64,000 nt of DNA, taken from positions 63,328,754-63,392,753 of the forward strand of contig NC_087065.1 in the NCBI RefSeq assembly GCF_963678635.1, in the 5' to 3' direction. The notes beneath the pieces are model-generated. The model was not told the DNA's origin. It did no database searches and saw only the letters and a program-made list of their open reading frames with translations. A program made the translations under genes and the position numbers. Origin of the DNA: Symsagittifera roscoffensis. Lineage: Eukaryota > Xenacoelomorpha > Acoela > Convolutidae. Shown in pieces: positions 41,490 to 50,242 of this stretch (position 1 is the stretch's first letter; each line of letters opens with the position of its first letter).

Positions 41490-42330
41490 TACTGTCCTTA
41501 GACTTCCAGTTACCGTCCCTACTCTTCTTCGTACCGTCCCAGGCTTCCTTTTACTGTCCCAAGACTGTTCGGTAATGTCCCAGTACTCCGTCAGTGTCCC
41601 AAGACCCCTGACTTGAGAGTAGTGTCCCAAGGCTAGTGTCCCAAGGCTAGTGTCCCAAGACAACTGTCCCAAGGCTAGTGTCCCAAGGCTAGTGTCCCAG
41701 GACTACTGTCCCAAGGCTAGTGTCCCAAGGCTAGTGTCCAAAGGCTAGTGTCCCAAGACTACTGTCCCAAGGCTAGTGTCCCAAGACTACTGTCCCAAGA
41801 CTACTATCTCAAGGCCGGTGTCCCAAGACTACTGTCCCAAGGCTAGTGTCCCAAGGCTAGTGTCCCAAGACTACTGTCCCAAGGCTAATGTCCCAAGGCT
41901 AGTGTCCCAAGACTACTGTCCCAAGGCTAGTGTCCAAAGGCTAGTGTCCCAAGACTACTGTCCCAAGGCTAGTGTCCCAAGACTACTGTCCCAAGACTAC
42001 TATCCCAAGGCCGGTGTCCCAAGACTACTGTCCCAAGACCACTGTCCCAAGACCCTTGTCCCAAGACCCTATCCCAAGACCCTGTCCCAAGACCCTTGTC
42101 CCAAGACCACTGTCCCAAGACCCTTGTCCCAAGACCACTGTCCCAAGACCACTGTCCCAAGACCACTGTCCCAAGACCACTGTCCCAAGACCACTGTCCC
42201 AAGACCACTGTCCCAAGACCACCGTCCCAAGACCACTGTCCCAAGACCACTGTCCCAAGACCCTGTCCCAAGACCACTGTCCCAAGACCACTGTCCCAAG
42301 ACCACTGTCCCAAGACCCTGTCCCAAGCCT
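41490..42330. repeat. 14-bp minisatellite TGTCCCAAGACCAC
   Basis: About 55-60 units of 14 bp. Units near 41640-41980 are mostly TGTCCCAAGGCTAG and those after 42030 mostly TGTCCCAAGACCAC; the first 120 bp are degenerate. Since 14 is not a multiple of 3 and the units lack stops, all frames tend to stay open on both strands, reading as 14-residue peptide repeats. Confidence 0.95.
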
Positions 42331-43200
42331 GTTGACAAGTGTCTGAGCGATGGGACCTCTTTCTTCTTCGTTATGGGAACTTCTTGATTCACTGTACCTT
42401 GTACCACCACTCAAGCTCTAGTATAATTTTCCCAAAAACCCTCTCTTAAAAGCCAAATGCTGACCCCCCTTTTTCTTATTTCTTTTTAATTATCTCTCTT
42501 TCAATGTTCCAAGCAACTTGAGACCAAAACCTGTGTGCAGGTATCTTGTGATCACCTGTTCGTATAAAAACTAAACACCAATCCTCACCAAAATGCAACA
42601 AAAATCCAAGCTAGAAAAAGTAATAAAAACGGAAAGATGAGCCCACCTAAAATTCAAAGGTGACAAATGTCTACCTTCTATCGAAAAAATGTCTGGTACC
42701 TAATTGCCACGCGTTTCCTTCCCCCCTGCTAGCGATCTTATGGGGTATCACAAAAACTATCTATGTCCGTTCCCCCCTACCGATCCGACCAGGGTACCTA
42801 CCTTAACCTAATTCCAATTTTGGATATCCGCTTCCTATGACTAACGCGTGTAAATGACTAATGTAACTAAATCAACGATGTCGACTAATTAGTTACTCTA
42901 ATTTCCCCCCTTTTTACAATTTACAACCGCCAACCTCTAACTTAACCAGCCCCCCTTCTAACCTCCCCCCTTTTTAGCCCCCCTTCTTAAACCTAAAATC
43001 ACCTTTAGCGCCGGGTGCTAAACCTCTCAAGAGAAAACCGTAGACCTGTCTCCAGGCCTGCTCAAGTAAAAACGTTTCTCAAAACCGGGGGATATCGCTT
43101 ATCCAATTTTACACTTATTTCCTATAATGTAGTATGAGTTTTAACGATACCCGTTCTGCCCAACTTGAGAACTCGAGAACTGCCAAATCCCTCTTGGCTA

Positions 43201-43390
43201 CTTTCCCACTCGACTGGTCACCTCTTCCAGTCCAGTCTCCTATTGGTTCAGCTCAAGTGCTCCTGAACCACTTTCCCACTCGGCTGGTCACCTCTTCCAG
43301 TCAAGTCTCCTATTGGTTCAGCTCAAGTGCTCCTGAACCACTTTCCCACTCGGCTGGTCACCTCTTCCAGTCAAGTCTCCTTGTTGTCCA
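43201..43390. repeat. Three tandem 70-bp copies in element B leader
   Basis: Copies start at 43201, 43271 and 43341 with CTTTCCCACTCG and contain TGGTCACCTCTTCCAGT and GGTTCAGCTCAAGTGC. The second and first differ at a few bases; the third diverges after 50 bp. Confidence 0.92.
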
Positions 43391-43830
43391 GCTAAGTTCC
43401 AAGCTATCTAAAAACCCTTGACAACGCCCCACACTCGGGCACTTTATTGAGGTTACTGGGTTAAATTGCAAGGTTGATCGAAACGATCGAACTTGTAAAA
43501 CAGTATGGGTATACTATTTAATTAATATAAAGGTTTGATCCAACTAATCTGGTGTCAAAGTCACTGTCTTTTTTCGTTTTATGGTTTTTGTTTCGCTTTT
43601 TGTCTTTTTGCTCGTGTTTTTGTCCCCCTAGTTGCCCCCCTTTACTCGGTTAGCTAAGCCTCGTTCGGAGAGCGTACCAGGAAGTTTTCGTGAGTTTTCT
43701 TAAAAAGCTATCACGGTACAACCGGAAAGTTTGCACGTTCCTGTCGAACCGTACCGCCGGTACTCTAGAATGGGCATTCAGCCCGAAGCTGTCTCAAGTG
43801 GGTTCGACTCCGTAGTCTTGATGTCGTAAA

Positions 43831-43845
43831 CACCCAGGAGCGCCA
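43831..43845 (-). promoter_or_regulatory. Element B primer-binding site
   Basis: TGGCGCTCCTGGGTG in element sense, 11 nt inside the 5' LTR, identical over 15 nt to the site in A. It looks like the complement of the 3' end of a tRNA with G before CCA, closest to animal tRNA-Asn. Confidence 0.7.
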
Positions 43846-43856
43846 TAAAAACACTA

Positions 43857-44760
43857 TGTAACATTCGTCTACTGCAGTCACACATGAGGCTTAAGAAAAA
43901 TAGGCCCTATAACCATTGGCTCAAGAGTCAGGGACACTATCTCTTGTGTTTTTGTACCTCAAATCAGTCGGAGCCAATTCGGTTCGCTTGTGACATGAGA
44001 CTACGACCCGTTACAGCTTAAAGGCTACTACTAAAATATCCCCCCACTCTAGAATTAGAAACGTCCCCATACTTAGGTCTCTAGATACCCAAAATACATG
44101 AACGCCGTTAAAAACCGGGTCGGAACAATCCGTTAAGTTACTTTTTATTAGACAGTGGAACTTTGATCCATTTCAGATGGATCAACCTAAAACTCGCCTT
44201 ACCTCAACATAACAATTGTAAAACACACTCTAGAAATTTAAATTAGTACTCACATTGTAGCACGCTCAAGAACCAGGAAGTAAATAAGTCGGTGAGCAAC
44301 TCAAGAATCAATAAAGTAACTAAAATGAGTTTAATGTTAGTCAGTTTTAATAACAAGAACAAGTTTTTACTCTAGACTGTAAGTTCTCGTGAACCATTGG
44401 GACACTCTAGCTGTCCACCTTTCCACCGAAGGTTCACTCTAGTCCAGTTTAGAATAATACTCCAATCACAACAATCCAGTTCGTGGGAATGCGCTCGTCT
44501 CTGTTTTAGATGGGACAGCTCTACTCTCGATTATTATTGCTACTGAAATTGCGAATAGCAATTTCCCACTGATTTTTCTAGCAACTTTCCCGCGATTGTC
44601 ACTCGATCGTTCTGACTTCTCTTTTCTGATTTTCAGTTATCGCGAGAAAATCGTGCATGACAGGTTCCATTCGAAATTTTGAAAAATTAAATTTCACTCC
44701 AAAATTAAGTGCTTTTTGCTTCTCTCAAGGTCAAACTTCCAAATATGACCGACTGGCACA
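43857..44760 (-). repeat. Element B 5' LTR
   Basis: A 904-bp TG...CA repeat, partner of 21812-22714. It should hold the promoter for the genomic RNA, but I could not place a TATA box with confidence. Confidence 0.96.
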
Positions 44761-45664
44761 ACTTTTTCGTTAATAAGGCCTTTATTCGTGTTTTCTCGTG
44801 TCACCGGAAGGTTGCGCTGTGCCTTTCTGGCAGAATGGCACAAACTGACGTTTGATACTTTGAAACTTTAACTATTGATACTTTTCATGTTTTCATACTT
44901 GTATTATTGTCTTTTCAGAAGCCTTAAATTTCCAATTCTTCGTCTTCTAGTTTGTCCAAAAAAGAACGTTCTCGTGTACCCCACACTTCACAAAGTCGGG
45001 GATAAGAGCTTCTAACCCATGAAAAAGGTATGAAAATGTCCTCCAGTTTACTGAGATGTCAATACAACAACAACAACAACAACACTTGCGATTTCAATTG
45101 TCGTGTTATCGGGAACTAGGCTTCTAACGTAAACATCTTTTACAAATCTGCTAAAAAAAATTAACCTTAACGACCTCCAAGCTTCTTCCTGCTTAATCTG
45201 GAGATAACGAGGTTTTCTTTGCAGCTTGAGTTGCGGGCTTTGAGCTACGGCCGGACCTTGTCTTTTTTCAGTACATTTGAATTGTGATCCGGGAAGTTTT
45301 GATGTTATTAACATCGTTTGTCTGATTGTTTTGTTGGCTTAGTTGCCATATCAATGATTTTTCTTGTACTGTAAGCAAAATTTACTCTAGTCGAAAGGTA
45401 ATCAGTTTACTCTAAGAGAATCTTCCTCGCAATACAGGTTGCGAACGCTGCCTGTGTACTCGGGACTATTAACGATAAAACTTCCTTCGTACAAATTTTT
45501 GTATTTATTGAGCCCAGGGAATAAAAGCGCAGCTTTCAATAAGTATATGATAGACCAGTAGCATCATATCAGGTCTGTCTTTTTGAGTCACTTTTAAGTC
45601 CGGTTTTTTCTTTGCAGGTGTAAGTTTTCTCGTTCTGCTTATTAAATAGTTTCAGATAGTTGAA
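44761..45664 (+). other. Region between element B and the non-LTR element
   Basis: No supported gene. A (CAA)7 tract at about 45065-45084 resembles the tail of the non-LTR element downstream and may mark the 3' end of an older copy. The 5' end of the non-LTR element probably lies inside this stretch but cannot be located. Confidence 0.4.
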
Positions 45665-45700
45665 ATGTTTACCGGGGTAGCAATGGTTGCCCCGCGATGA
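45665..45700 (+). CDS. Upstream mini-ORF overlapping the esterase start
   Basis: An 11-codon frame (ATG at 45665, second in-frame ATG at 45683) ends in TGA at 45698-45700, which overlaps the ATG of the esterase frame as ATGA. Such an overlap fits termination-reinitiation. No product is claimed. Confidence 0.35.
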   Translation: MFTGVAMVAPR

Positions 45701-46287
45701 AATTGTCCGACAGAAGATATCACTTGCTCAAGACATCATCTTCAAATCTCCTGATTGCGGATTCTCAAGCACGCCATCTTGATTTTCCAAATTTCAATAT
45801 CTTGTCCCTACCTGGGGCCCGAATTGGTGCGGTCCAAAACTTCTTACCCGAGAAAGACAAATTCAACATCATCGCTCTGCTCATCGGCGGAAACGACGCC
45901 TTCAACGGAAAAGACCCCTCCAGTATACCTGCAGGCGACATTGCTGAAGAACTGTCGAAGCTAGCCGAGGAGCTGTGTGAACGAGCCAAAAAAGTTTTCG
46001 TCATCGGAATCCCTCATCGTAGTGAGAACCGAGCTCGATCTGCAAAAATAAACGAATTCCTAAGAAAGATAAAAGGAACTTGGAAGTTTAGAGGAGTGAG
46101 TGAAAAAATCCACAGCTCATATCATTTGAAAACTGACGAAGTGCACCTCAGTGAAGAAGGTCTGAAGGGCATTAAAAGTATTCTCAAGAATAAAATCTTA
46201 TACGATAAACATTCGAACATCTGCAATACAGAAGGACATCTGGTATATTACGAGTGTCGTTTCAAGAACTGTCAGTGCCCCTGTTAA
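45697..46287 (+). CDS. Non-LTR element SGNH/GDSL esterase ORF
   Basis: 196 residues with LLIADSQARHL (nucleophile Ser in the DS block), SLPGARIG (Gly block), LIGGNDAF (Asn block) and TDEVHLSEEG (Asp and His), so the full SGNH set. A C-terminal Cys cluster (CRFKNCQCPC) is added. Esterase domains occur in ORF1 of CR1-like elements; their substrate is not established. The ATG at 45697 overlaps the upstream mini-ORF stop. In CR1-like elements I know of, the esterase and the PHD domain share one protein; here they are separate frames with a 148-nt gap. Confidence 0.88.
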   Translation: MKLSDRRYHLLKTSSSNLLIADSQARHLDFPNFNILSLPGARIGAVQNFLPEKDKFNIIALLIGGNDAFNGKDPSSIPAGDIAEELSKLAEELCERAKKVFVIGIPHRSENRARSAKINEFLRKIKGTWKFRGVSEKIHSSYHLKTDEVHLSEEGLKGIKSILKNKILYDKHSNICNTEGHLVYYECRFKNCQCPC

Positions 46288-46435
46288 CGTAAGTAGAAAT
46301 AGTGAACCGCAGGCCTCCCCTTTTCGGGAACCACCAGGTTTGTCTATTTCTTCTTTTCCCCTGAGTGAGCCACAGGCCTCCCCTTTTCGGGAACCACCAG
46401 GCTTAACTGTTTTTCTATCCATAGTATAAGCAAAA
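46288..46435 (+). other. Spacer between esterase and PHD ORFs: repeats and possible intron
   Basis: It holds two 37-bp direct repeats (46302-46338 and 46365-46401, 63 bp apart). It also starts with GTAAGT (46289) two bases after the esterase stop and ends with a pyrimidine-rich TTTTTCTATCCATAG (46424), so it could be spliced as a 136-nt intron. Splicing would leave the esterase stop about 13 nt before the next ATG. Confidence 0.45.
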
Positions 46436-47332
46436 ATGGGCAAAAACTGCAAAACATGTAAAAGAGGCTTTGCCAGCAACGAGAAAACATACACTTGTGT
46501 CGCATGCAACGCTCAAATGCATTTGGAACCAACTTGTGTTGGGTTGTCTCTAGTGGCCATAAATGGAATAAAAGAACTAGGGCCGAATGTCATGTTGCTT
46601 TGTAATACTTGTGTGCAAAATAATGAACGAGACAACTTTATAAGATGCAAAACCCTGGCCAACATAGACGAGAAGCTCTCAAACATTGATGTAACTGAAA
46701 GCCTTAAAAGCATGGAAAGAAGACTTACCGATTTAGTAGATCAAAAAATTGGAAATGCAATGAAAACGACATGCGATAAAGTGGAAAAAACTTATAGTGC
46801 CGTTGTAGCTGCTGAAACCACCACCCGGATAAATCAAGCTCAAACCACTCAACATGCTGCCAGATCTAACTCTGATCACAACATAAATCAAAGTTTTAGG
46901 ATACAAGGGGTCAAAGAGGACCCTGAGAAAACAAAAGGAGAAAACCTTGTCCCAACAAATGACGAAGTAAACGAAATACTAGACATAATTGGAGTGAAGC
47001 CGAAAATAATAGAACTAAAACGACTGGGAAAATTTGATCGTAATCGAATGAAGCCAAGAACACTGCTGGTAACTGTACCTAGCGAACATGAAGCACGACT
47101 AGTACTAGCAAAAAGCCGAGAAAAGCGAGAACAATTGGTCGAAAAAGAGGTCTACCTGCTACCAGCATTGACCAAAGAGAGTGCAATTAAAGAGAACGAA
47201 ATCCTTAAGAAACGAAGACAACTACTAGATGAAGGCGTTCCTCGCGAAAAGCTGAAAATAAGGAATCTAGAATTGTTCAATGATGGTGTGAAAGTAACTA
47301 TTGACACTGAAGTTCAGGAACCCCAGCATTGA
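46436..47332 (+). CDS. Non-LTR element ORF with PHD-like zinc finger
   Basis: 298 residues. The first 60 form a PHD-like finger: CKTC, CVAC, H-LEPTC, then CNTC. A helical, probably coiled-coil region follows (residues 80-120), and the C-terminal half has an RRM-like look seen in ORF1 proteins of non-LTR elements (FRIQGVKED, LLVTVPSEHEARLVLAKS). It probably binds element RNA. It ends at TGA 47330-47332, directly followed in frame by the endonuclease-RT frame. Confidence 0.87.
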   Translation: MGKNCKTCKRGFASNEKTYTCVACNAQMHLEPTCVGLSLVAINGIKELGPNVMLLCNTCVQNNERDNFIRCKTLANIDEKLSNIDVTESLKSMERRLTDLVDQKIGNAMKTTCDKVEKTYSAVVAAETTTRINQAQTTQHAARSNSDHNINQSFRIQGVKEDPEKTKGENLVPTNDEVNEILDIIGVKPKIIELKRLGKFDRNRMKPRTLLVTVPSEHEARLVLAKSREKREQLVEKEVYLLPALTKESAIKENEILKKRRQLLDEGVPREKLKIRNLELFNDGVKVTIDTEVQEPQH

Positions 47333-47338
47333 CTAGGA
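47327..47338 (+). promoter_or_regulatory. UGA-CUA-G readthrough context between ORF1 and ORF2
   Basis: The sequence is CAT TGA CTA GGA. UGA followed by CUA(G) is an established readthrough context in alphaviruses and animal genes. No in-frame ATG exists between this stop and the endonuclease motifs, so bypass of the stop would give the simplest route to ORF2. Confidence 0.6.
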
Positions 47339-50170
47339 TTCCTCAACATTCTGCAACTAAATACTAGAAGCCTAATCAACATAGAGAGAAGAACTAAGCT
47401 AGCAAATGCAATTGCAGTTGGAAATTTTAATGTCATATGCTTAAGCGAAACTTGGCTTAACGAGAATATTCAATCATCAGAGCTTTTTCTAAGTGAATAT
47501 AACATCTATAGATCTGATAGAGCTATTGTGAGTGGTAAAAACTGTCACGGAGGCAGCCTAATAGCTGTCAAGAATAGTCTAATTACCGAGGACTTATCCA
47601 CCAAACATGACATTCCTGATTCATGTGTGCTATGTAGTATAAAACTTCATCAAACTGAAATGATAATTGGCTCATTCTACAATCCGCCAAAAAACAGTAA
47701 TTACAGATACAAAGTGCATGAATTTGAACAACTGATCAAAGCCATTCCTAAAAACAAACCGTTTCTCTTATGTGGGGATTTAAATTTCCCAGAAACAAAC
47801 TGGAACACCCTCACCAGTACTGACGAGGAAGAAAACCAAATACTGCAAATTTTTGAAAATGGACTCTTTAGGCAGGCGATAGATTTCCCAACATGTGTGA
47901 AGAACATACTAGACGTAGCCTTCTATCGGAATTGCTATACAAGTGCCGAACAAGATTTTAACGTTTCCAAGATTTATGACTGCTCAGATCACAATGCCAT
48001 AATGTTGTCTATTGAATGCACGGTATCAGAGCCGAAACCATACTTGGAAAATTTTAGAAGTTTTGGAAATGCCGATTTTGAAGGAATAAACAATTTTATA
48101 AACGAGAACCCATTTGAACCAGTATGCCACACAAACATTAACAAAATGCATGAGGAGTACACCCAATATTTGGATGAAATCATTAAGAGTTTTGTGCCTC
48201 TCAGAACAAGACATAGGCAATCACTTCCACCTTGGATAACAAGTAGCACTTCAAATTTGATCAAAAAGTTACAAACAAAACGGCAATCATGTATACTCAA
48301 ACCGACCAACTACAGAAGACAACAAGTTAAACTGTTTGAAAATTTAGTAACTGAATCATCGGAAGTGGACAGGAAAAACTACCAAGAGGAATTGTTTAGA
48401 ACACGGAACACTAATGTAATTTTTAAACACCTAAAGAACTTGAATAAACATACAAGTCTTCCTAAGTTACTCATAAAAGATGAAGTTGAAAGCACAAATC
48501 CAAACGAACAAGTCAACATGCTAAACGACTTCTTTCATTCAGTTTTTAATCCTAAAGAAAGTTTTAGTATTAGAGATATTCAATTTGGAAATCCCTTGTT
48601 AACGAATTTTGATATATCGAAAAAGACAGTAAGTGAGATTTTATCAACTCTGGACGTAACAAAGTCACGCGGCCCAAATGGGTTGCCACCTAGCTTTTTT
48701 CAGAAAACGAACCGCAATATATGCAAACCGATGAACAAAATTTTGAGAAACGTAAAACGCCTACGAAAAATACCTGATTCATGGAAAACAGCTGCAGTTA
48801 CTCCTGTTCACAAAAAAGGTGACCGAAAATTGGTGAACAACTATCGACCAGTATCGCTATTAAATATTGACAGCAAAGTCCTTGAAAAATGTATATACAA
48901 AGACCTGTACCCTTACTTTGCCTGGTATTTGACGAAACATCAACACGGTTTTACTAAAGGTAGATCAGTTTTGACAAACATGCTCTCCTTCCTGAAAGAA
49001 ATATATGAAGCGCTTGACAATGACTCAAACGCAGAAATTGTAGCAGTCTACACTGACTTTGCAAAAGCCTTTGATAAAGTTCCGCATTTTGATCTACTCA
49101 AGAAAGTTGCACTTATAGGAATAGGAGGCTGCATGTTAGAGGTACTCTATGACTATTTGAAAAACAGGAAACAGTTTGTACGAGTAGACAATATCAGCTC
49201 AAAAGTTTTAGAAGTCACTAGTGGTGTTCCCCAAGGATCACTTTTAGGACCACTGCTCTTTTGCATTTTTATTAACGACCTACCTGAAGTACTCAAATTC
49301 TCTGAACCATATATTTTTGCGGATGATCTTAAACTACTTTCCATCAAAAAAACATCAATTGAAATTCAAGAAGATCTGGACAAAATTCAGCAGTGGGTAA
49401 CTGAAAACAAAATGGAATTAGCACTAGATAAATGTGCAAAAGTAAGTTTTAGGGGCGGAGACGCCAACTCTATGCTTTTTGGTGTAGTGCTTGGAACATC
49501 GATGGTTGTGAAAGATCTGGGAATTTTTGTGTCGGGCGATTTAAGTTGGAAGGTACACATTGAAACAAGATTAAAGAAGGCAAACCAAGTACTGTACCTC
49601 CTGAGAAGAAACCTAACAGCAAAGATAAATACGTTTGTAAAGTTAGGCCTGTATAAGTCACTAATACTCCCAGTGTTATTATACGGACTCTCATGTACAC
49701 ATATATCGAGGGGGGATCAATTGCAGCTGGAGCGATTTCAAAAGAAAGCAATCCGGTGGATCACTGGAAATAAAACGGGAGTGTACATCAACGAACTACG
49801 CTTGCTAAACATTTTACCCCTGCCCATGTTCATCCAGCTAAATAACATCTTACTTCTTGCCAGTCTTGATTCTAATGAACGAAATGAAATAGTGTTAAAC
49901 AGGCGAACCACACGGGCTAGAAATATAGAAATTTTTGAGATGCGAAAAGTGAGAACGGAAAAAGCGAGAAACGAATTTGTTTTCAGAACCAGTAGGATTG
50001 TAAATCGATTAGAACCATATATTCATTTTGATAAACGAATCGGCCTCAAGACGAGAATTTTAAACACGATGTGGAAATTTGTAAACGAGAGATTTTCAGA
50101 AATGACAACGTGCACGTGGCAATTATTCTGTGATTGTATCACGTGCAGAAACAAGTGGACATTGTTTTAG
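47333..50170 (+). CDS. Non-LTR element endonuclease-reverse transcriptase (ORF2)
   Basis: The open frame runs 945 codons from just after the ORF1 stop. The APE-type endonuclease begins at once: NILQLNTRSL (Asn), CLSETWL (Glu), YRSDR, LCGDLNFPETNW and DCSDHNAI (SDH). The RT follows with YTDFAKAFDKVPH, SGVPQGSLLGPLLF and IFADDLKLL (FADD), then a thumb and a C-terminus with CDCITC. The start at 47528 suggested by GTG is not credible because it would cut off the first endonuclease motifs; the first in-frame ATG lies still further in. ORF2 therefore lacks its own start and probably arises by readthrough of TGA 47330-47332. Confidence 0.93.
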   Translation, partial: LGFLNILQLNTRSLINIERRTKLANAIAVGNFNVICLSETWLNENIQSSELFLSEYNIYRSDRAIVSGKNCHGGSLIAVKNSLITEDLSTKHDIPDSCVLCSIKLHQTEMIIGSFYNPPKNSNYRYKVHEFEQLIKAIPKNKPFLLCGDLNFPETNWNTLTSTDEEENQILQIFENGLFRQAIDFPTCVKNILDVAFYRNCYTSAEQDFNVSKIYDCSDHNAIMLSIECTVSEPKPYLENFRSFGNADFEGINNFINENPFEPVCHTNINKMHEEYTQYLDEIIKSFVPLRTRHRQSLPPWITSSTSNLIKKLQTKRQSCILKPTNYRRQQVKLFENLVTESSEVDRKNYQEELFRTRNTNVIFKHLKNLNKHTSLPKLLIKDEVESTNPNEQVNMLNDFFHSVFNPKESFSIRDIQFGNPLLTNFDISKKTVSEILSTLDVTKSRGPNGLPPSFFQKTNRNICKPMNKILRNVKRLRKIPDSWKTAAVTPVHKKGDRKLVNNYRPVSLLNIDSKVLEKCIYKDLYPYFAWYLTKHQHGFTKGRSVLTNMLSFLKEIYEALDNDSNAEIVAVYTDFAKAFDKVPHFDLLKKVALIGIGGCMLEVLYDYLKNRKQFVRVDNISSKVLEVTSGVPQGSLLGPLLFCIFINDLPEVLKFSEPYIFADDLKLLSIKKTSIEIQEDLDKIQQWVTENKMELALDKCAKVSFRGGDANSMLFGVVLGTSMVVKDLGIFVSGDLSWKVHIETRLKKANQVLYLLRRNLTAKINTFVKLGLYKSLILPVLLYGLSCTHISRGDQLQLERFQKKAIRWITGNKTGVYINELRLLNILPLPMFIQLNNILLLASLDSNERNEIVLNRRTTRARNIEIFEMRKVRTEKARNEFVFRTSRIVNRLEPYIHFDKRIGLKTRILNTMWKFVNERFSEMTTCTWQLFCDCITCRNKWTLF

Positions 50171-50242
50171 AGAAGACGCCGGGACCAAGACTCCCAACAG
50201 CAGTGCTGTGAATCCCCAACAACAACAACAACAACAACAACA
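50171..50242 (+). repeat. Non-LTR element 3' UTR hairpin and (CAA)8 tail
   Basis: The 47-nt 3' UTR holds the hairpin ACAGC-AGT-GCTGT (50197-50209), followed by (CAA)8 from 50217. A short 3' hairpin plus a simple repeat tail is typical of CR1/L2-like elements and marks the 3' end. Confidence 0.8.

Larger units (their letters stand above)
41324..43830 (-). other. Element B 5' leader, repeat-rich, non-coding
   Basis: Between gag and the primer-binding site there is no supported gene. It holds a 14-bp minisatellite (41490-42330), AT- and C-rich DNA (42420-43130), three 70-bp tandem copies (43201-43390) and a T-rich tract (43560-43625). The several frames that look open through the minisatellite are repeat artefacts. 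Confidence 0.6.
21812..44760 (-). mobile_element. Element B: complete 22.9 kb giant Ty3/Gypsy-type LTR retrotransposon
   Basis: Two near-identical LTRs (21812-22714 and 43857-44760) bound an interior of 21.1 kb on the minus strand. The interior encodes gag-protease, RT, RNase H, integrase and a macrodomain-like C-terminus, then a spacer and a second polyprotein of about 2,950 residues. A primer-binding site and a polypurine-like tract lie next to the LTRs. No clean target-site duplication is seen: flanks are ATACT on the left and ACTTT on the right, sharing only ACT. Despite LTRs that imply recent insertion, about four nonsense codons and four frameshifts interrupt the frames. Confidence 0.93.
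45665..50242 (+). mobile_element. CR1-like non-LTR retrotransposon, apparently intact
   Basis: Three consecutive intact frames on the plus strand (SGNH esterase, PHD-like finger protein, endonuclease-RT), a 47-nt 3' UTR with a small hairpin, and a (CAA)8 tail. Esterase and PHD domains are known from CR1-like elements, usually in ORF1. The 5' boundary is uncertain; the start given is the first upstream ATG before the esterase frame. Confidence 0.88.

Noticed and set aside
41776-42387. Frames of 113-203 codons on both strands in 41776-42414
   Set aside because: They exist only because the 14-bp repeat lacks stop codons; several frames are open at once and the peptides are pure repeats.
43795-43815. 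GGTTCGACTCC, a perfect Pol III B-box, next to the primer-binding site of B
   Set aside because: The flanks cannot form a T stem or an acceptor stem, and no A-box stands at the right distance.
45048-45314. 88-codon minus-strand frame upstream of the non-LTR element
   Set aside because: Its end is a (CAA)n tract read as poly-valine; no homology or start context.
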